A stretch of DNA of 64,000 bases from Girardinichthys multiradiatus (GCF_021462225.1 NC_061811.1:7527663-7591662); one strand, 5' to 3'. Shown: positions 1-12,408, counted from the first letter of the stretch. Numbers and translations are program-made. The notes: generated by a model from the sequence alone, not told the origin.

Positions 1-380
1 GAAGTCCGGATTCAAAGGAGTTGGAGGACCCCTATGGCCCAGCGTCTCAAACCGGTGAAGAAAACAGCTGATCTGCGCCCAATTATAAAATGGCTCTCTG
101 TAACATGTGGACAGGACTGATAAGCCTGAGTTTAATTCTGGTAGCAGGACTCTTTCTCTATCTAAAGCAGGATCCACAGGAGGTGATACCGAACCAGAAG
201 AGATGGACATCAGACGGGACCCATCTCAGAACACTGACGGAAGAACATGACGCATATCCATTCCTACAGAATTTCTGGTATTGTTCATGGTGGCATATGC
301 AACACTGAACCAGGTAGAAATGCACGAAAATGAAGGGGACGATTATGATGACATGTTGTAAATAAATCACATCAAAAGCC
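1..380 (+). pseudogene. ERV pol-end/env remnant
   Basis: Two overlapping open frames are visible. One is open from base 1 to the TGA near 118 and is rich in Lys and Arg. The other starts near 90 and opens with a hydrophobic, signal- or anchor-like stretch of about 20 residues. A third short frame from about 285 to 360 ends in an acidic tail. The overlap of a basic C-terminus with a hydrophobic start is typical of a retroviral pol/env junction. The position fits, because a polypurine tract and 3' LTR follow on the same strand. There is no room for a full env, so it has been internally deleted. I recognise no specific family; the assignment rests on context more than on sequence. Confidence 0.4.
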
Positions 381-532
381 TGAGTGAACTCATACATTGT
401 ATTTCATAAAATGACCTTACAGCAGAAAATTGAAAGAAGTTGTTGCTTAAGTGAAATGAGAAAAAGTACATTGATGACATAAACAGGGCAGATTTTTAAA
501 TTCCTTTATTATGTTTCACTGTTTTCATTAAG

Positions 533-739
533 TATTATTCTTTTATTTTTATGATTTCAAGTATTATTCTTTTATTTTTATGATTTCAAGTATTATTCTT
601 TTATTTTTATGATTTCAAGTATTATTCTTTTATTTTTATGATTTCAAGTATTATTCTTTTATTTTTATGATTTCAAGTATTATTCTTTTATTTTTATGAT
701 TTCAAGTATCATTCTTTTATTTTTATGATTTCAAGTATT
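533..739 (+). repeat. 29-bp minisatellite, about 7 copies
   Basis: The unit TATTATTCTTTTATTTTTAT followed by GATTTCAAG repeats head to tail about seven times with almost no divergence (one T-to-C change in the sixth copy). It lies between the env-like remnant and the ERV polypurine tract, so it is part of the proviral 3' region. The near identity of the units indicates recent expansion. Confidence 0.95.
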
Positions 740-782
740 AATCAACATTTAACTTTTAATGGTCGCCGAGGGCGGCGGGGCC

Positions 783-840
783 GTATGAGTATTTCCCACA
801 AAATATAATCTGTTTACCGTCCGTGGGTTTTCGCTCATAC
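783..840 (+). other. Predicted hairpin in ERV 3' region
   Basis: GTATGAG (783-789) pairs with CTCATAC (834-840), and CCCAC (795-799) pairs with GTGGG (823-827). This gives a two-tier stem about 60 bases before the polypurine tract. It could fold in the proviral RNA; no function is known to me. Confidence 0.5.
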
Positions 841-888
841 AAAGTATTTTTCTTACTCGTTTTTATATTAAATGTTTTTACTTGTGAT

Positions 889-900
889 AAAAGGAGGGAC
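889..900 (+). other. ERV polypurine tract
   Basis: AAAAGGAGGGAC lies immediately before the TGTTGG that opens the LTR at 901. A purine tract abutting the 3' LTR is where plus-strand DNA synthesis is primed in reverse-transcribing elements. Confidence 0.8.
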
Positions 901-1194
901 TGTTGGATGGGTGCAAAAACTTGTTATCACTCATGTAAAAACTTTGTGTTGCAAGGCACCTGCACTATGCCTTCCTCCCTGTGTGTGTGAAATCATTGTT
1001 ATCTCTGTGTGAACCAGCCTCCTTTCTGTCTCACACACATACACCCTGTCTGAACTGTCTGTTGAACTGTGCATATAAATAAAGAGATAGGGTGTCAAAA
1101 ACTTTGTAGTTTCACTGCAAAGTGGGCTACCCTTGCTGCAAGTAACTCTGACTGTATCGTTCTTACCTCTGAGTTGACTAAATAATACCTAACA
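901..1194 (+). repeat. ERV 3' LTR (294 bp)
   Basis: It begins TGTTGG and ends CTAACA, so it has the usual TG...CA ends with a short imperfect inverted repeat. A TATA-like stretch overlapping an AATAAA signal lies at about 1073-1082, and a short U5-like end follows. A polypurine tract precedes it. The 5' LTR is outside the window. The sequence that resumes at 1195 is Tc1 transposase coding sequence, so 1194/1195 is the exact integration edge. Confidence 0.85.
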
Positions 1195-1371
1195 GATATT
1201 GTGAAGAGAATGTTGAGAGACTCAAGACCCAACACTCTGGATGAGCTAAAGGCCGCTATCGAAGCATCCTGGGCCTCCATAAGACCTCAGCAGTGCCACA
1301 GGCTGATTGCCTCCATGCCACGCCGCATTGAAGCAGTCATTTCTGCAAAAGGATTCCCGACCAAGTATTGA
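1195..1371 (+). pseudogene. Tc1 transposase C-terminal fragment
   Basis: The open frame enters at the ERV edge and runs to the TGA at 1369-1371, giving about 58 residues. It carries the Tc1 transposase tail pattern: LxELKxAIExxW, then a Cys-His pair, then SMPRRIEAVISAKG and a terminal TKY. In the complete protein this follows the third acidic residue of the DDE catalytic triad, so no catalytic residue is present here. The gene was cut by the retroviral insertion, not by a local frameshift. Identity is secure from the tail motif and from the adjoining inverted repeat. Confidence 0.85.
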
Positions 1372-1650
1372 GTGCATAACTGTACATGATTATTTGAAGG
1401 TTGACGTTTTTTGTATTAAAAACACTTTTCTTTTATTGGTCGGATGAAATATGCTAATTTTGTGAGATAGGAATTTTGGGTTTTCATGAGCTGTATGCCA
1501 AAATCATCCATATTACGATAATAAAAGACCTGAAATATTTCAGTTAGTGTGCAATGAATCTAAAATATATGAATGTTAAATTTTCATCATGACATTATGG
1601 AAAATAATGAACTTTATCACAATATGCTAATTTTTTGAGAAGGACCTGTA
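1195..1650 (+). mobile_element. Tc1-like transposon, 3' part
   Basis: The transposase C-terminus (1195-1371) is followed by about 280 bp of long terminal inverted repeat that ends GGACCTG, with the TA target at 1649-1650. The inner and outer occurrences of the motif ATATGCTAATTTT (near 1449 and 1623) mark the nested direct repeats of this long-TIR Tc1 type, which is common in fish. The 5' part must lie upstream of the window, on the far side of the ERV. Confidence 0.85.
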
Positions 1651-2611
1651 TTTGGGTAAAAAAACAGGCCTAGAGAGCCACTCCTGCCTCTGAGGAAAAA
1701 GCACCTAAAGTCACACAGAATCTTTGAAGCCAAACAATTTTTTTTTGTTTCTGGAGCCCTTTTTTCAACAAATAACCCTTGACGTGTTATGTGCTCATCT
1801 CGATCAGAATTCACACGTCTCTTCTAATTATGGACTGTTTGTTTTTACCATAAGCTTTGCTGCGGCTTTGAATTCTCTGTGTTATTTGTCTCATTTTTCT
1901 GACAGCTTGGCCCTTGATTTGGTTTGAAGTGCTTTTTAATTGTTCCAACTGTATTCTTCTCCCCACAAATTGTTGCAACTACTTTGTCTTAAAAGAAAAA
2001 CGAACACTATAGTCCAAAATAACTGCAGAACATTTTCTGCCTGAGGGATAGAAGAGAGAGGATGAACGTGGGTGTTCCAGAGAGAGGAGAGCCTCTGACC
2101 TGATGTTCTAGTACCAAACTGCTAATTAGACCTGTTCTATAACCAGATGCTCATAATTAAATTTACATGGAGTGCTGAATAGCCGAATTAAAAGAACAGA
2201 TCCATCAGGAAGCCGTGAAAGAGGCATTGCATGGTGTGTAAAATACACAAAAAATATAAAAAGCTCATTAAGTGAGACAATAAAGCAAAGGGAACCCTGG
2301 AGCAATTCAAACACCATCTTGATCTGTACCCTGGAAGCGTCTTCCCATCACTCCTTCTCTCTTCTTGTCTTCCTCTCTGTGTCCCATTTTATTCCCACTG
2401 TTTTTGTTCATATCTTTGGTCATATCTTTGGTTTGCAGCAAGGTCTGTCGTCCTCAGGATTCGATCTTTATATCACAAAGACCACTGTTCTCCAGGACCT
2501 GTGGTCTCTAATCAAACCATAGGTCCGGTCAAAATAACATCTTATTCCACGCAGTCTTGCCCTGAGGTCTCAAAATATAATACTTGACCTCATCAGTTGT
2601 TATGCTGAAAA
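1651..2611. other. No recognised feature
   Basis: This is AT-rich sequence with short chance open frames on both strands. I see no domain, repeat boundary or RNA gene. Confidence 0.6.
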
Positions 2612-2647
2612 AAGTCACTCATTGGCCACTTCATTAGGTACTTCTTT

Positions 2648-3295
2648 CTAGTACCGAGTTGGACCCCCCTTTGTTTTAGGCGCTGTCTTAATTCTCAAAC
2701 AAGGTGATTTTCGTTCATACTGACATGAAAGCATCACACAGTTTCTGCAGATTTATCAGCTGCACATCCATGATGAATCTCCTGTTTAACCACATCACAA
2801 AGGTGTTCTGCTGGATTGAGATGGCCATTGGAGGCCAATGGAGTACAGTGAACTGATTGTCATGTTCAAGGCAGGTGTTTAATATAAGTTGGTCTTTCGG
2901 ATATAGTGCATTATTCCACAAGAAGTAGCCATGAGAGGATGGGTAGACTGTGGTCATAAAGGGATGGGCATGGTCAGCAACAACACTCAAATTAGGCTGT
3001 GGCGGTTAAATGATCCTAAATTGATACTAAGAGGCCCAAAATGTGTCAAGGAAATATACAGCATACCATTAAATGACCACTGTTTATGCCAAATTCTGAC
3101 CCCACCATCTTAATGTTGGTGCTGCAGCTGAAATCAAAACTCATGAGACCAGGCAACGTTTATCCAATCTGTTATTGTCAAATTAGTGAGCTCTGTGAAG
3201 GTTTCACATGTTGTGTGATGGCATTCTGCATACCCTAGCTGTAACGACTGTAATTCAAAACCACTCTGCCAATTTTTCTCTGGCCTCAACAAGAA
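2648..3295 (-). pseudogene. Tc1-like transposase remnant
   Basis: Reading the minus strand towards lower coordinates, the order of conserved pieces matches a Tc1-type transposase. A degenerate DNA-binding linker lies at 3295-3180, then a W-S-D-E-S-like block near 3145, then VVADHAHPFMTTVYP near 2985-2940, then a region resembling HDNxFTVLxWPP near 2870-2830. The C-terminal tail ends at TAG 2648-2650. Several frame changes and substitutions break it; in particular the QDNAP-like catalytic block is altered. It is a long-dead copy. Its 5' (N-terminal) coding part continues only beyond the insert at about 3300-3735. Confidence 0.75.
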
Positions 3296-3297
3296 AT

Positions 3298-3735
3298 GGA
3301 GTTTTGACGAAAATTCAATCTGGAAGACTCACCTCCACCACCAGCTCTGTACTATTACTCCATCATGCGTCTCCGCTCCAACCAATCAGCGTCAAGTCTG
3401 CATTCCTCCTCAGCCAATCACCCTTCAAGGCTTCGCTTTTAAGGACCTCCAACCATGGATCCCCCTGCTCTCCCGCCGAGGTTCAACCCTCCACCACCCC
3501 ATCACCACCATCTGGCTTCCTAGCTCCTTCCAACTCCCTTATTATCGGACCTCCACTCCATCACCAGTATCGGATCCCGGGGGGGAAGACATCTCTAATC
3601 CTAATCCTAAATCATTCATTCAAGCTCATGGGGGTCCTCATCTGGGGTCTGAGTGCCAAAGAAATATACATTTGCTATTTAACTTCTTTAATCGGCATCT
3701 TTGTGTTTTTATTGTGAGTCTACAGGATTGAAATT
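3298..3735. mobile_element. Unclassified LTR-like insert in Tc1
   Basis: A pyrimidine- and GC-richer block interrupts the Tc1 transposase. It holds two CCAAT-type motifs (near 3380 and 3412), a TTTTAAGGACC stretch near 3437, a G7 run near 3578 and a T-rich end. The promoter-like front and T-rich end suggest a solo LTR, but I see no clean TG...CA ends and the edges are approximate. The transposon sequence resumes near 3742. Confidence 0.4.
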
Positions 3736-3862
3736 TTTGTTTACATAACTGTTGCTTACTGGGCATTTTCTCTTTTCCTGATCATTTATGGTCCCTTTAA
3801 TCCCCTATCTTCTTTATAATGATATCTCTTTTGGTCTACCTAATAAAGTTGTTGGTGAGTGT

Positions 3863-6800
3863 ATGTTACACTTAAATCTATTTTATATTTTAGAAAAAAT
3901 GTTGGTTTAAAATAACCCATGAATAGTCCTAACTTTATATACTGATTGTGTGTGTGTCACCTTGGTAAACTCTAAAAGTGAAAACAGCTTGTCATGAGGT
4001 AGTTGTAGATCCTTGATATATCTGGAGCTAGGGAATATAGTATTTAATCTAAAATGAATTTGATTTATTTTTGACTGTATAAGATGTTGTAGCTCTTATG
4101 TTACCTCAAGTCTGCTCCTGATTGGCTGAGCAGTCCCCCAGGACATCTTCTCCCCCAAAAGTGCCGATCTTGAAGATCTCGGTTTGGACTCAGATCACAC
4201 TTTAAATTCCTTCAGAAATGTTTATTGCTGAACGAGTGAGAGAGATTACTGATCAATCCTCCAAAATCTGTTTGCTGAAAGTTGGCAGATAAAGGCATGT
4301 TTAATCTATGAATCTATGTTTCACCTTCTTACTTTCAACTCTAAGATGTAAATAGATTTTAAAACTCACAATTAGCTTGTTAAACCCTTTAGGTTTAGGC
4401 TTCCGAAAGGCTGGTAAACTAGATTTTTTAGTTTGGATAAAAGTTCAGTCCCTTTTCATGACACTTTCCTTGTAATTTACTATGCATATTAATTAGGTTT
4501 TCTACTATATTATTTGCTTTTGTGTGTTTATTTCTCCACTTGTAAAATGATGAAACACTTGTAAAATGACTTTTGTTTGATTAATAATAAATGGAAGTTT
4601 TTTTTTATTTCAATTTGTAAATGGTTCTTGATTTTTCCCTTTATCTTTAGTTAATGTGTCAGTACTGGTGTTCACTATCAATAAATCTTAAATCCTGAGA
4701 AATATAGAAAAAATCTTCTGATGCTTCTTCCACTCTGAAGTAAGGATTGCTTCATGAAAAGGTAAAAAATTTATCTTTCAGAATGATTTTAATAGATAAA
4801 GAGATTGATTAATTTAAAAACATTCATATCGTTTACAGTAGCATAATATTGCTATATGTCGCAGTTATAAACAACCCTCCCTTTCTCTCAAGTGAACCTC
4901 CTTGTGGGTCATTTGCAGCAGAAGAAGTTTCATGAAGCTCTTCGCTCCAGAGATGTTTGGAGGAGAAGAAACGAGGGAGACAGAACAAGCCTCTGTTTAA
5001 TGCAGTTTTGGCACAGCGGCCTGCCTGGTCCGAAAGGAAACGACGGCAACACTGAGCAACAAGAAAAAAGTCTCACTTCCTCCCACTTTGATGCTTTGAC
5101 TAGTTAATTATTGCTCAGAGCTATTTAAATACACCTAGTTAAAACGAATGTAAAGTGGGTCATTAGTTCAGAGAAGCTGCTGTCTCCCATGCAGGGGAAC
5201 TGTTGTCATGGGCACCATGGTTGGCGCTGTGGTCACTCACCAATCAGTTATTTATAAAACGCAAGACCAGCAGAGGATAGACGGGCAGAAAAATATCTCG
5301 CTGATTTCCCGTCAGTTTTTTTTAAAATGCAAAAGCAAACAACGGCTTAATTTTTGGTGAAATCCTGAGGCGGTAGGCTGTGAGCTGATCAAACAAAGTA
5401 CATATTGAGGACCAGTCCATTAAAAGTAAATATCAAAGGCTTTCATGGCCTGAAGTCTAATTGCTGTTATTTCCCAGAAGGACTTCTTGTGTTCTGTAAA
5501 CAAACGGGAACACGGTGAAGAGGAACAACAGATGGTAATACCCTGCACATTCCTGCACACCACAACGAAGGAGTAAAGATAAATATAATTATATGTAATA
5601 AATAGAAAGAATAGGCGAAATTGATATCAGTCATTGCTCCATTGTGTAAAAGCTACAGTATAAAGCTACAGTATCCACCTAGGGTTACCACATCTCTCTT
5701 AAAATACAGAAACATCCCAAATTTGAACGTGACATTGTCCCGCTTTAAATACATAAGGGGCAAGGTTTGTCCCGTATTGTGGGTGGTCTTGAATGCCGCA
5801 TCATCTTGGCCATGCTTTATATGAAGAAAAACTAGATAGCATGTATACAAATGTTTACATCTACATAGAACAACACACTGAGGTAAACATGTCAGATTCC
5901 TAATTTCTTTGTAAATTAGGTGTAGTATAAACTTCCTTTGTAACTTTAAATTTACTTATGTGTTTAAAATAGATTATTAATGTGGAGACATGAACATTTA
6001 ATGCATACATGAAAATCATTTTACTATAATATGTTATTATGAAAGATCAATCTGGAAAATTACATTTTTAACTGGATACATTTATGAATGAACATATGAG
6101 TAGGTAGACACAATTACTGAAAAATTAGCATTTTACATACATTTGAAAATGTTTATAAAATGTATTAGTGTCATTATTTTCATTATAATACAGTTTCATA
6201 CTTTAATAATGAATGCAAAGGTAAATCGTCTAAGTATCATCTGTGAGCTAATTTCAGTCCTAGATAGACATTGTTCAAGTTTATTTTTACCATTGTGAAT
6301 AATAAACCACACATATTACATATCTCAATACTTTCTAGCATATTTTCTTCTAATATACTTCATAACCGGTGCTTTACTTGGCACATTGTGGTTGAAAGAG
6401 AAACAAGAACAGGCCTTACCCTGTTAGGCATCCTTTATTTTTCTGCTTGGAGTGTGGCAGCCCTATATCTACCATAGAGCTACCATAGAGAGGCAATGGG
6501 CCTGTGGTCATAAATCATACGTCCTCCTGCCTGCAGCTGATGTCCAATAAGCACAGCCGATCTTCAAACTCAGAAAAACCTATTCATGAAATAAGAAAAT
6601 AAAGATTCGGGTGGAAAAATGGGACCATTCAGATTGTTGACTACATGCTTTCCAAAAAGCAGATGAGATGATTAAGTTAAACTGGGTACAGAGCTATGAT
6701 CCCAGCATTTCAACAGTGTTTTTCAAAGACCAGTCGGATACATCTTCATACACGTCTTACAAACATTTCATGTAATGCACAAATCAACACCGTAACAAGA

Positions 6801-6950
6801 ACATAGACAAAAGCAGAGACATCTTTACCCAACTATAAGAAAGTTCAGACAAATGCAAGCCTGCACCTTGCAGTTTTAGACCTAAAATTATTTATTATTC
6901 AATCAAGAAGTTTGTTTCTGATTGAAAATGACAATGGCATATCTCGAAAT
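3863..6950. other. Long AT-rich stretch, nothing recognised
   Basis: There are no transposase, reverse transcriptase or host exon motifs on either strand. There are scattered AATAAA and poly-T runs. The open frame at 4892-5107 contains a short Gly-Pro-rich run but has no supporting splice sites or repeats. Confidence 0.5.
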
Positions 6951-6954
6951 GTAA

Positions 6955-7410
6955 AAAAAAAGGTTTTATTTACATTTTAACCAAAAATAGCATGTTGAAA
7001 ATTAATCATGCCTTTCTCAATAATCGTTATAAAAGGCTTTGTTGGCATGAAAACAATCAAATACTTTACCATTAGTTTTTTTATAATGACCTCCAAGTCT
7101 TTGGTTTTGGAAGGCCTCCTTTCCATCCCCTTAATCTTTAGCTACCACCCCAGATTGTCTATCAGATTCAAGTCTGGACTGGCTGGGGTCGCCAAGATGT
7201 TAATATTTCCAGTCAGAAGAAACATGTTTGTCAAACAAAAAGGTTACTATAAATTCAAATCTGCAATGGGAATGAAATCTTTTGAACCCCATTGTACATC
7301 CAGTTAGGTTCTGCTTATTGACCTTTGCATGAGAATCAACTGTTGCAGTGTTCCACAATAATAACATTTGGATTCTCCATTTAAAGAACATGATTTTAAA
7401 CACAATTTAG
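6955..7410 (-). pseudogene. Degenerate Tc1-type transposase relic
   Basis: On the minus strand near 7195-7140 the translation contains SPDLNLIDNLGWWLK, a recognisable version of the block that carries the third catalytic residue in Tc1-family transposases (usually SPDLNPIENLW, with a Glu where this copy has Asp). The next stretch resembles the usual basic RRPS-K-DLE continuation. Upstream sequence to 7410 looks like the preceding catalytic region but is too eroded to assign. No terminal inverted repeats are visible. This is a fragment. Confidence 0.55.
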
Positions 7411-8099
7411 ACTATTTATTGGAGATGTTATTTGAAAAAAAATATCTTTCAGCAGACTAGATTTTCTCTACATAACTTGCATAATGCAAAAAGTTGTGTT
7501 CTTTGTTAATGCAAAGCTAATTTCTTTCACTGTAATTTACATAAATACATATTCTAAATTATGCCTCATTTGAATATGGTCAAACTGCATCATGGAAAGA
7601 GCTACTATTTCTTCTGTACCACTATTGTTTTGAGCAAATCTGCCTCTGCCTCTGTCAGTAAGATATTGAGGAAAACATTTTGCATCTTGGAGGTTGAGTG
7701 AGGTTAGGTCATCAGAGATCTAACAGAAATTAGTTACAACTTGTGACAAAGATGAATCATAACTAGACGTATTTAATTAACTAGGCACCTAACTGTGAAA
7801 GCAGTTTTATAATCTAGTAGAGAGTGGAAGCTGTAAATAGGTATTCATAGAGAGGCTGGGACCAGTACTGGATAGGCAGAGAGGAGAGGCTGCCACAGAC
7901 TAAGCAATGGCAGAACTCATGATAGCATCTGCTTTCAAAATCAAAAGCATGTGCAATTTCAGGTTTGCACACATGAAGGAAGCCAAAATAGCTTCATCTG
8001 TTTGACAGCGAATGTTTTAAAAGCTGACAGAAACATGATTTAAGCATCATGGAAGGCATGTGTTTATTGTTGTTAATCCTCATATAAATAATAGCAGAA
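7411..8099. other. No recognised feature
   Basis: AT-rich sequence with no domain or repeat edge seen. Confidence 0.5.
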
Positions 8100-8335
8100 A
8101 TTTGTTCACTGATGAAAAAAGAGCTTTGTTTGCTCACCTCTTTGAACTGCTTTTAACGTGTGATTTGTTTTTAGCCCTGTCTTATGCTTATCATGTGTTT
8201 GGTAATGTCTAGTGTGATGTATTTAAGTCTTATGCTTTTATGATTTAGTTTGATTCCTATAAAGTGTCTGAGTTTTTTGACAAGCGCTATACAAATAAAA
8301 TGTATTATTATTATTATTATTATTATTGCTATCAT
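8100..8335 (+). repeat. LINE-type 3' tail with (ATT)n
   Basis: The segment ends with the phrase AAGCGCTATACAAATAAAAT (8284-8303), followed by about nine TTA units (8304-8330). This ending is shared by several fish LINE and SINE 3' UTRs of the L2 group. No coding portion is attached, so it is a 5'-truncated insertion. Confidence 0.65.
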
Positions 8336-11300
8336 TCTTATCGTTTAATAAGGTAATAGAGCTTTAAGAAAATATATACAATCTAGTGGGTGATAGTATA
8401 TCTGCTCCTGTCTAGCATCATTTTTAGATAAACAATTGACCGTGACACCAACAGAAATCAAGTAGCTGGAGATAAAAAAAAAAAAAAAGAACCTGGGAAG
8501 CTAATGGCCTCAGAACGTGATACATCCTTTCAAGCCATTTTCTTTGCTCTGCTCTTCTCATCATTTCTCTCCAGTTCAGGCAGTTTTTCAGGACCACGCT
8601 CCACTGAGCCTGCTGAAGCCAGCAAACACTGCAAACCAGTTCAGCATTCCCACAAATCTTAGGACTGGTTTGATCCAAGTCTGATGGCAATTACACACCC
8701 AAGCAGGTGCTGCCAAGCATCCAGAGGAATATATGTGAAGCTTTGCAGTTTTTCTTTGCTTGTTTATGTATCGCTGTTTATGATTTCAGCATGCCTGCAT
8801 GCATTTGTGTATGATTTACTAGCATGACAGAGACAGTCGGAATGAAGGAAGTGGAAAATATGACTATGTAAAGGAGGGTTTTAAGCATTGCTGAAGGGGG
8901 GAGTAAGATTAATGGTGAAATGACACAACATACATTAGGTAGTATATTCACAATCTACAGGGACCCCTTGTCTGCTGCCCACTGTCTGACTGGAGCGCCC
9001 TATGCACATACACCCACATGCAAATTCACACATGCACACAAAAAAGCAGCAAACAGCCTTCCAGTTATGCACAGCAGCATGCCAAGGTCTGACCCCTGAG
9101 GACAGAGACCCTGAACCAAAACATTCCAAACTGGATAATGAGTTTTGGATTCAACCCAAATTTAAAACATGATGGATTTGTCTTATATGTACATGATCCT
9201 TTTGTATTTTCTCATAAAACCTGTGATGTGTGCCAAGATGCAGAGAGCAAAAAAAATTGAGAATATAGGTGTTGTTTGGACATGTGATAATTAACAAGCA
9301 CAATCAGTCTGTCAGTAAACTCATCTATTAGATACAGCCAACTAATGCAAATTAGCAATAATTAGCATGGACCTTGTGAATGTTTTCTTCATCATCTGTC
9401 AATCATTTGCCGCCTATATGTGAAATATTCACCACCTGCAGCCCTGGTTATGTGCAGATTCCTTTTACATCTATAATTACAGTGAAATAATGCAGAGCTG
9501 AATTTATTAGCACACATTTGATATAAGTGTTTGCTGGTGCAAGCAGCTTCAGCTCACTCTTGGCATGCACACAAATCGCATACAGTATGTGCAGACCAGG
9601 CTAGAGGTTAAAGCAAGAGAGATAATTTAAAGGTACTCTGAGAGGACATATTCTTGCTCCTCCGTTTCTCCTTGATATTGTAATGAGTCTCTGTGGTCTC
9701 CAAACATGCCCATAAATTTTCATAACTGGTGGGTGGACTGAAGTTGGCACAGAAAGTGAACAAATGGCTCCGTCTCAGGCATCATGAATATCAATGAAAG
9801 ATGGGAAATGGCTGTCCTGACGAAGAAGGCGGAAGGCAAGCAAATCCCGATCACTTCCAGAGAGTACAACAGATCAAAAAACTTCCCCGAAGCTCTTCTT
9901 GACTGTCCTGTTTTATTCCTCTCTGTGCTCTTTTTATATTGCTCACAGTTTTTACAAGTCCAAATTAAATGTGGGTTTCTAGCAACAACGCAGAAAAGTA
10001 ATCAGCACTTTGCTGATTTTCTGTATGAATCATATGAAGTCTGGTGTGAAAAATGGTTTACAAAGCTGCACAGTTTCAGAAATATAAATCAGTTGATTGC
10101 AGCCTACTTGTGATCTGTCAGGTTACCCTTTCATGGTAAACAAATCATTAGAGCAATAATTGTGGTAAGGATGAGCTAATATGATGATTTCAACACTTGC
10201 ACAATTGCAAAGGAGACAATGTGTTTGATACAGCATGTGTAGATTTCCCTGGAAACCTTCCATCATAGAGTATAGGCCTATAGGGAGTGATAAGTAGAGC
10301 AAAGAAGGAAGTCCATACAACACAGAAGAAAACCAGCAAGAGATACAAGAACACAGAACATGACACAGACCCTATATCATCTTCAAATCTCATGTTGCAT
10401 ATTAAATGTCAGTGGAAGTAAATAGCAAAGTAAACAGCTCTGATGAGTCCAGCAGAGCCAATAGTTATAGCAGTCAATGGACAGTCGGCCTTTCCACAGT
10501 ATTGAAAATATGAGCAGGATGGATGTTTGAGCCATAACATCAATATCTACTCATCCATGTGTCCACCCAAGAGAGGAATGTGATTAAAAGCTTGTGTGAT
10601 TCAGGATTTCAATTCTATTGATCTCCTTGCATAAACTATAATTTGAGCCCAAATGTGCATCACATTTGAACACACGCACCGCACCCATGGCATTGATATA
10701 TGCATAGATATGCGCTAACCGATGAGCTTTTTTCCTTCCTGTGACACATGCACATACACACAAATAGATACACTCTGGTATAACACAGATGTTTACATTG
10801 TCAGGTTAGGCAAGACAGCTAGTTTGCAGTTTTTTCAAAGGGAGAAGCAGTTGCTATTCATAGGCATGAGGTTCACAAAATTGGTCACTGCCAGAAGATT
10901 TATCTCCTCCTTAAAAATTTCATTTGGGCAAGGAATAATAAGGTCTAGCAAATGAAAGTTAATCATGAATTCTCTTTCCCACTTTCTCTGGTGTGCTTTA
11001 TTTAGTCCAAAACCTTTTGTCTGTTTTCCCCTTTGCAACCTTTTAAATACATCATAAATCAGTGACGACGTTCAATTCTTGTGGCTTATTGTTCTGTAGA
11101 GATTAATTGCAATGAAAGTTCCTGCTCTAGTGAAACAAGCAGGGATGGAATGGTTTTCCACTTAATTCTCATTGCAAAGGAAGGTGAAGATCTCGTGTAT
11201 CCTGATGGATGTGGGATTTTTAAACTCTTGTTTTCCCTCCCATCTTCTTTCTGTGCCCGTATCTTCTTGCACACATTGCTACTCTTTGTGTCTCCTGCCG

Positions 11301-12408
11301 CCGTGTCCTTCTGATCCATGCCAGAGTTTCCAGCGCAGCAGTTGTTCATTTTACTACAGTGCAGAATATCTACTCAGGCTTTCTTTTCACTCATCACTCT
11401 TTCACACTAGTTCATAACATCCAGACCTCTGTCCAAGTTCTACTTGTTTTTCATGTTTTGATATTACATTTAAAGTTTATTTTCCTCTGCCCTGTATAGT
11501 TACCTGGCTGTCTACATGAATATATGTCTTACCTTACTTTCAACTTCAGGTTAGTAGTGGAAAAAATGTGGATACAACCTGGAAAAAGAAAACCAAAAGA
11601 CTCTCAGGACATTCCACAGATTTAATAAGTGGGTTTTTTTTTTGTTGGTTTTCTTCCCTGCAATACTTCCACCAATGAGTCAAACCAGAACTCATTATGC
11701 AAACAAGGAGGAAAGTTAAGCTTTAGCAAAAACATTGAAAGGTTTCTCATTCCTGCTTACTGTTGCACATTAAATTAGGATGAAATATAGGCAAGTAGAC
11801 ACAATATACTGTGGAAATCACTTGTGTTAAAATACTAGGCATTTGTGGTGTAAACAAATGAGACAATAATAAATATTTTTTACTTATTATAATTTTATTT
11901 CATAACAACTCTTTCCACCTTAGATGTGACACATACTGTACAACTAAAAAGATCCCTGTTATCTGTTAGAGGGAATTCCATAAAATAAACAACTTTACGT
12001 GTGGATTCTGTAAATTATTTGCTTTTTAAGTTAGTTAAAAATACGTTTTGATTTTGCAGACAAATACATTTTAGTTGCTAGTTAGCAGATCTTGCAAGCA
12101 CAACATAGACAAAAATCTAATGTGGAGATCTTTAGGTTCTTTGGGTTTGTTCCAAAAATGTAGTAGCAATACGGAGGAATCAGTTAAAAGATGGTGAATC
12201 AGGGCAGCAAAAATGATCAGAACGGTGTTTTTAAGTTTGTTCCCTGGCAAGATAATGCCATTTCTTTACATTAAAATTACCAATTTTCACCTACTATTAT
12301 CAAATCTGAACCAAAGTTAACCATACAACCCTAAAATCTAAAACTGGTTGGGAACAATTGTTGGGGTTAGCCCAGCCTACAAACTAGCTTCATCTTTATC
12401 TGATCTAT
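8336..12408. other. Gene-free AT-rich interval
   Basis: I see no recognisable coding domain, RNA gene or mobile-element edge. Open frames such as 9784-10113 look like chance: they are Phe/Leu-rich, have no family motif and no splice context. There are poly-A and poly-T runs at 8465 and 11635. Confidence 0.5.

Larger units (their letters stand above)
2612..3862 (-). mobile_element. Old Tc1-like transposon with an insert
   Basis: Matching ends define it. At 2616-2640 the sequence reads CACTCATTGGCCACTTCATT, then AGGTA. At 3838-3862 the inverted counterpart ends GGTGAGTGTA. Both resemble the inverted repeat of a widespread fish Tc1-like family. Transposase coding remains run on the minus strand from about 3295 to the stop at 2648-2650 and resume near the far end at about 3742-3830. 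About 440 bp of unrelated CT-rich sequence separates the two parts. Confidence 0.8.

Noticed and set aside
3208..3717. Long plus-strand frame of 169 codons
   Set aside because: It spans the antisense of the Tc1 relic and the CT-rich insert; Ser/Pro richness comes from composition.
4892..5107. Frame with a short collagen-like Gly-Pro run
   Set aside because: Only about three Gly-X-Y triplets, no splice sites or neighbouring exons and no family match. Chance is likely.
9784..10113. 109-codon plus-strand frame
   Set aside because: No recognisable domain, signal or splice context. A single-exon host gene cannot be supported.
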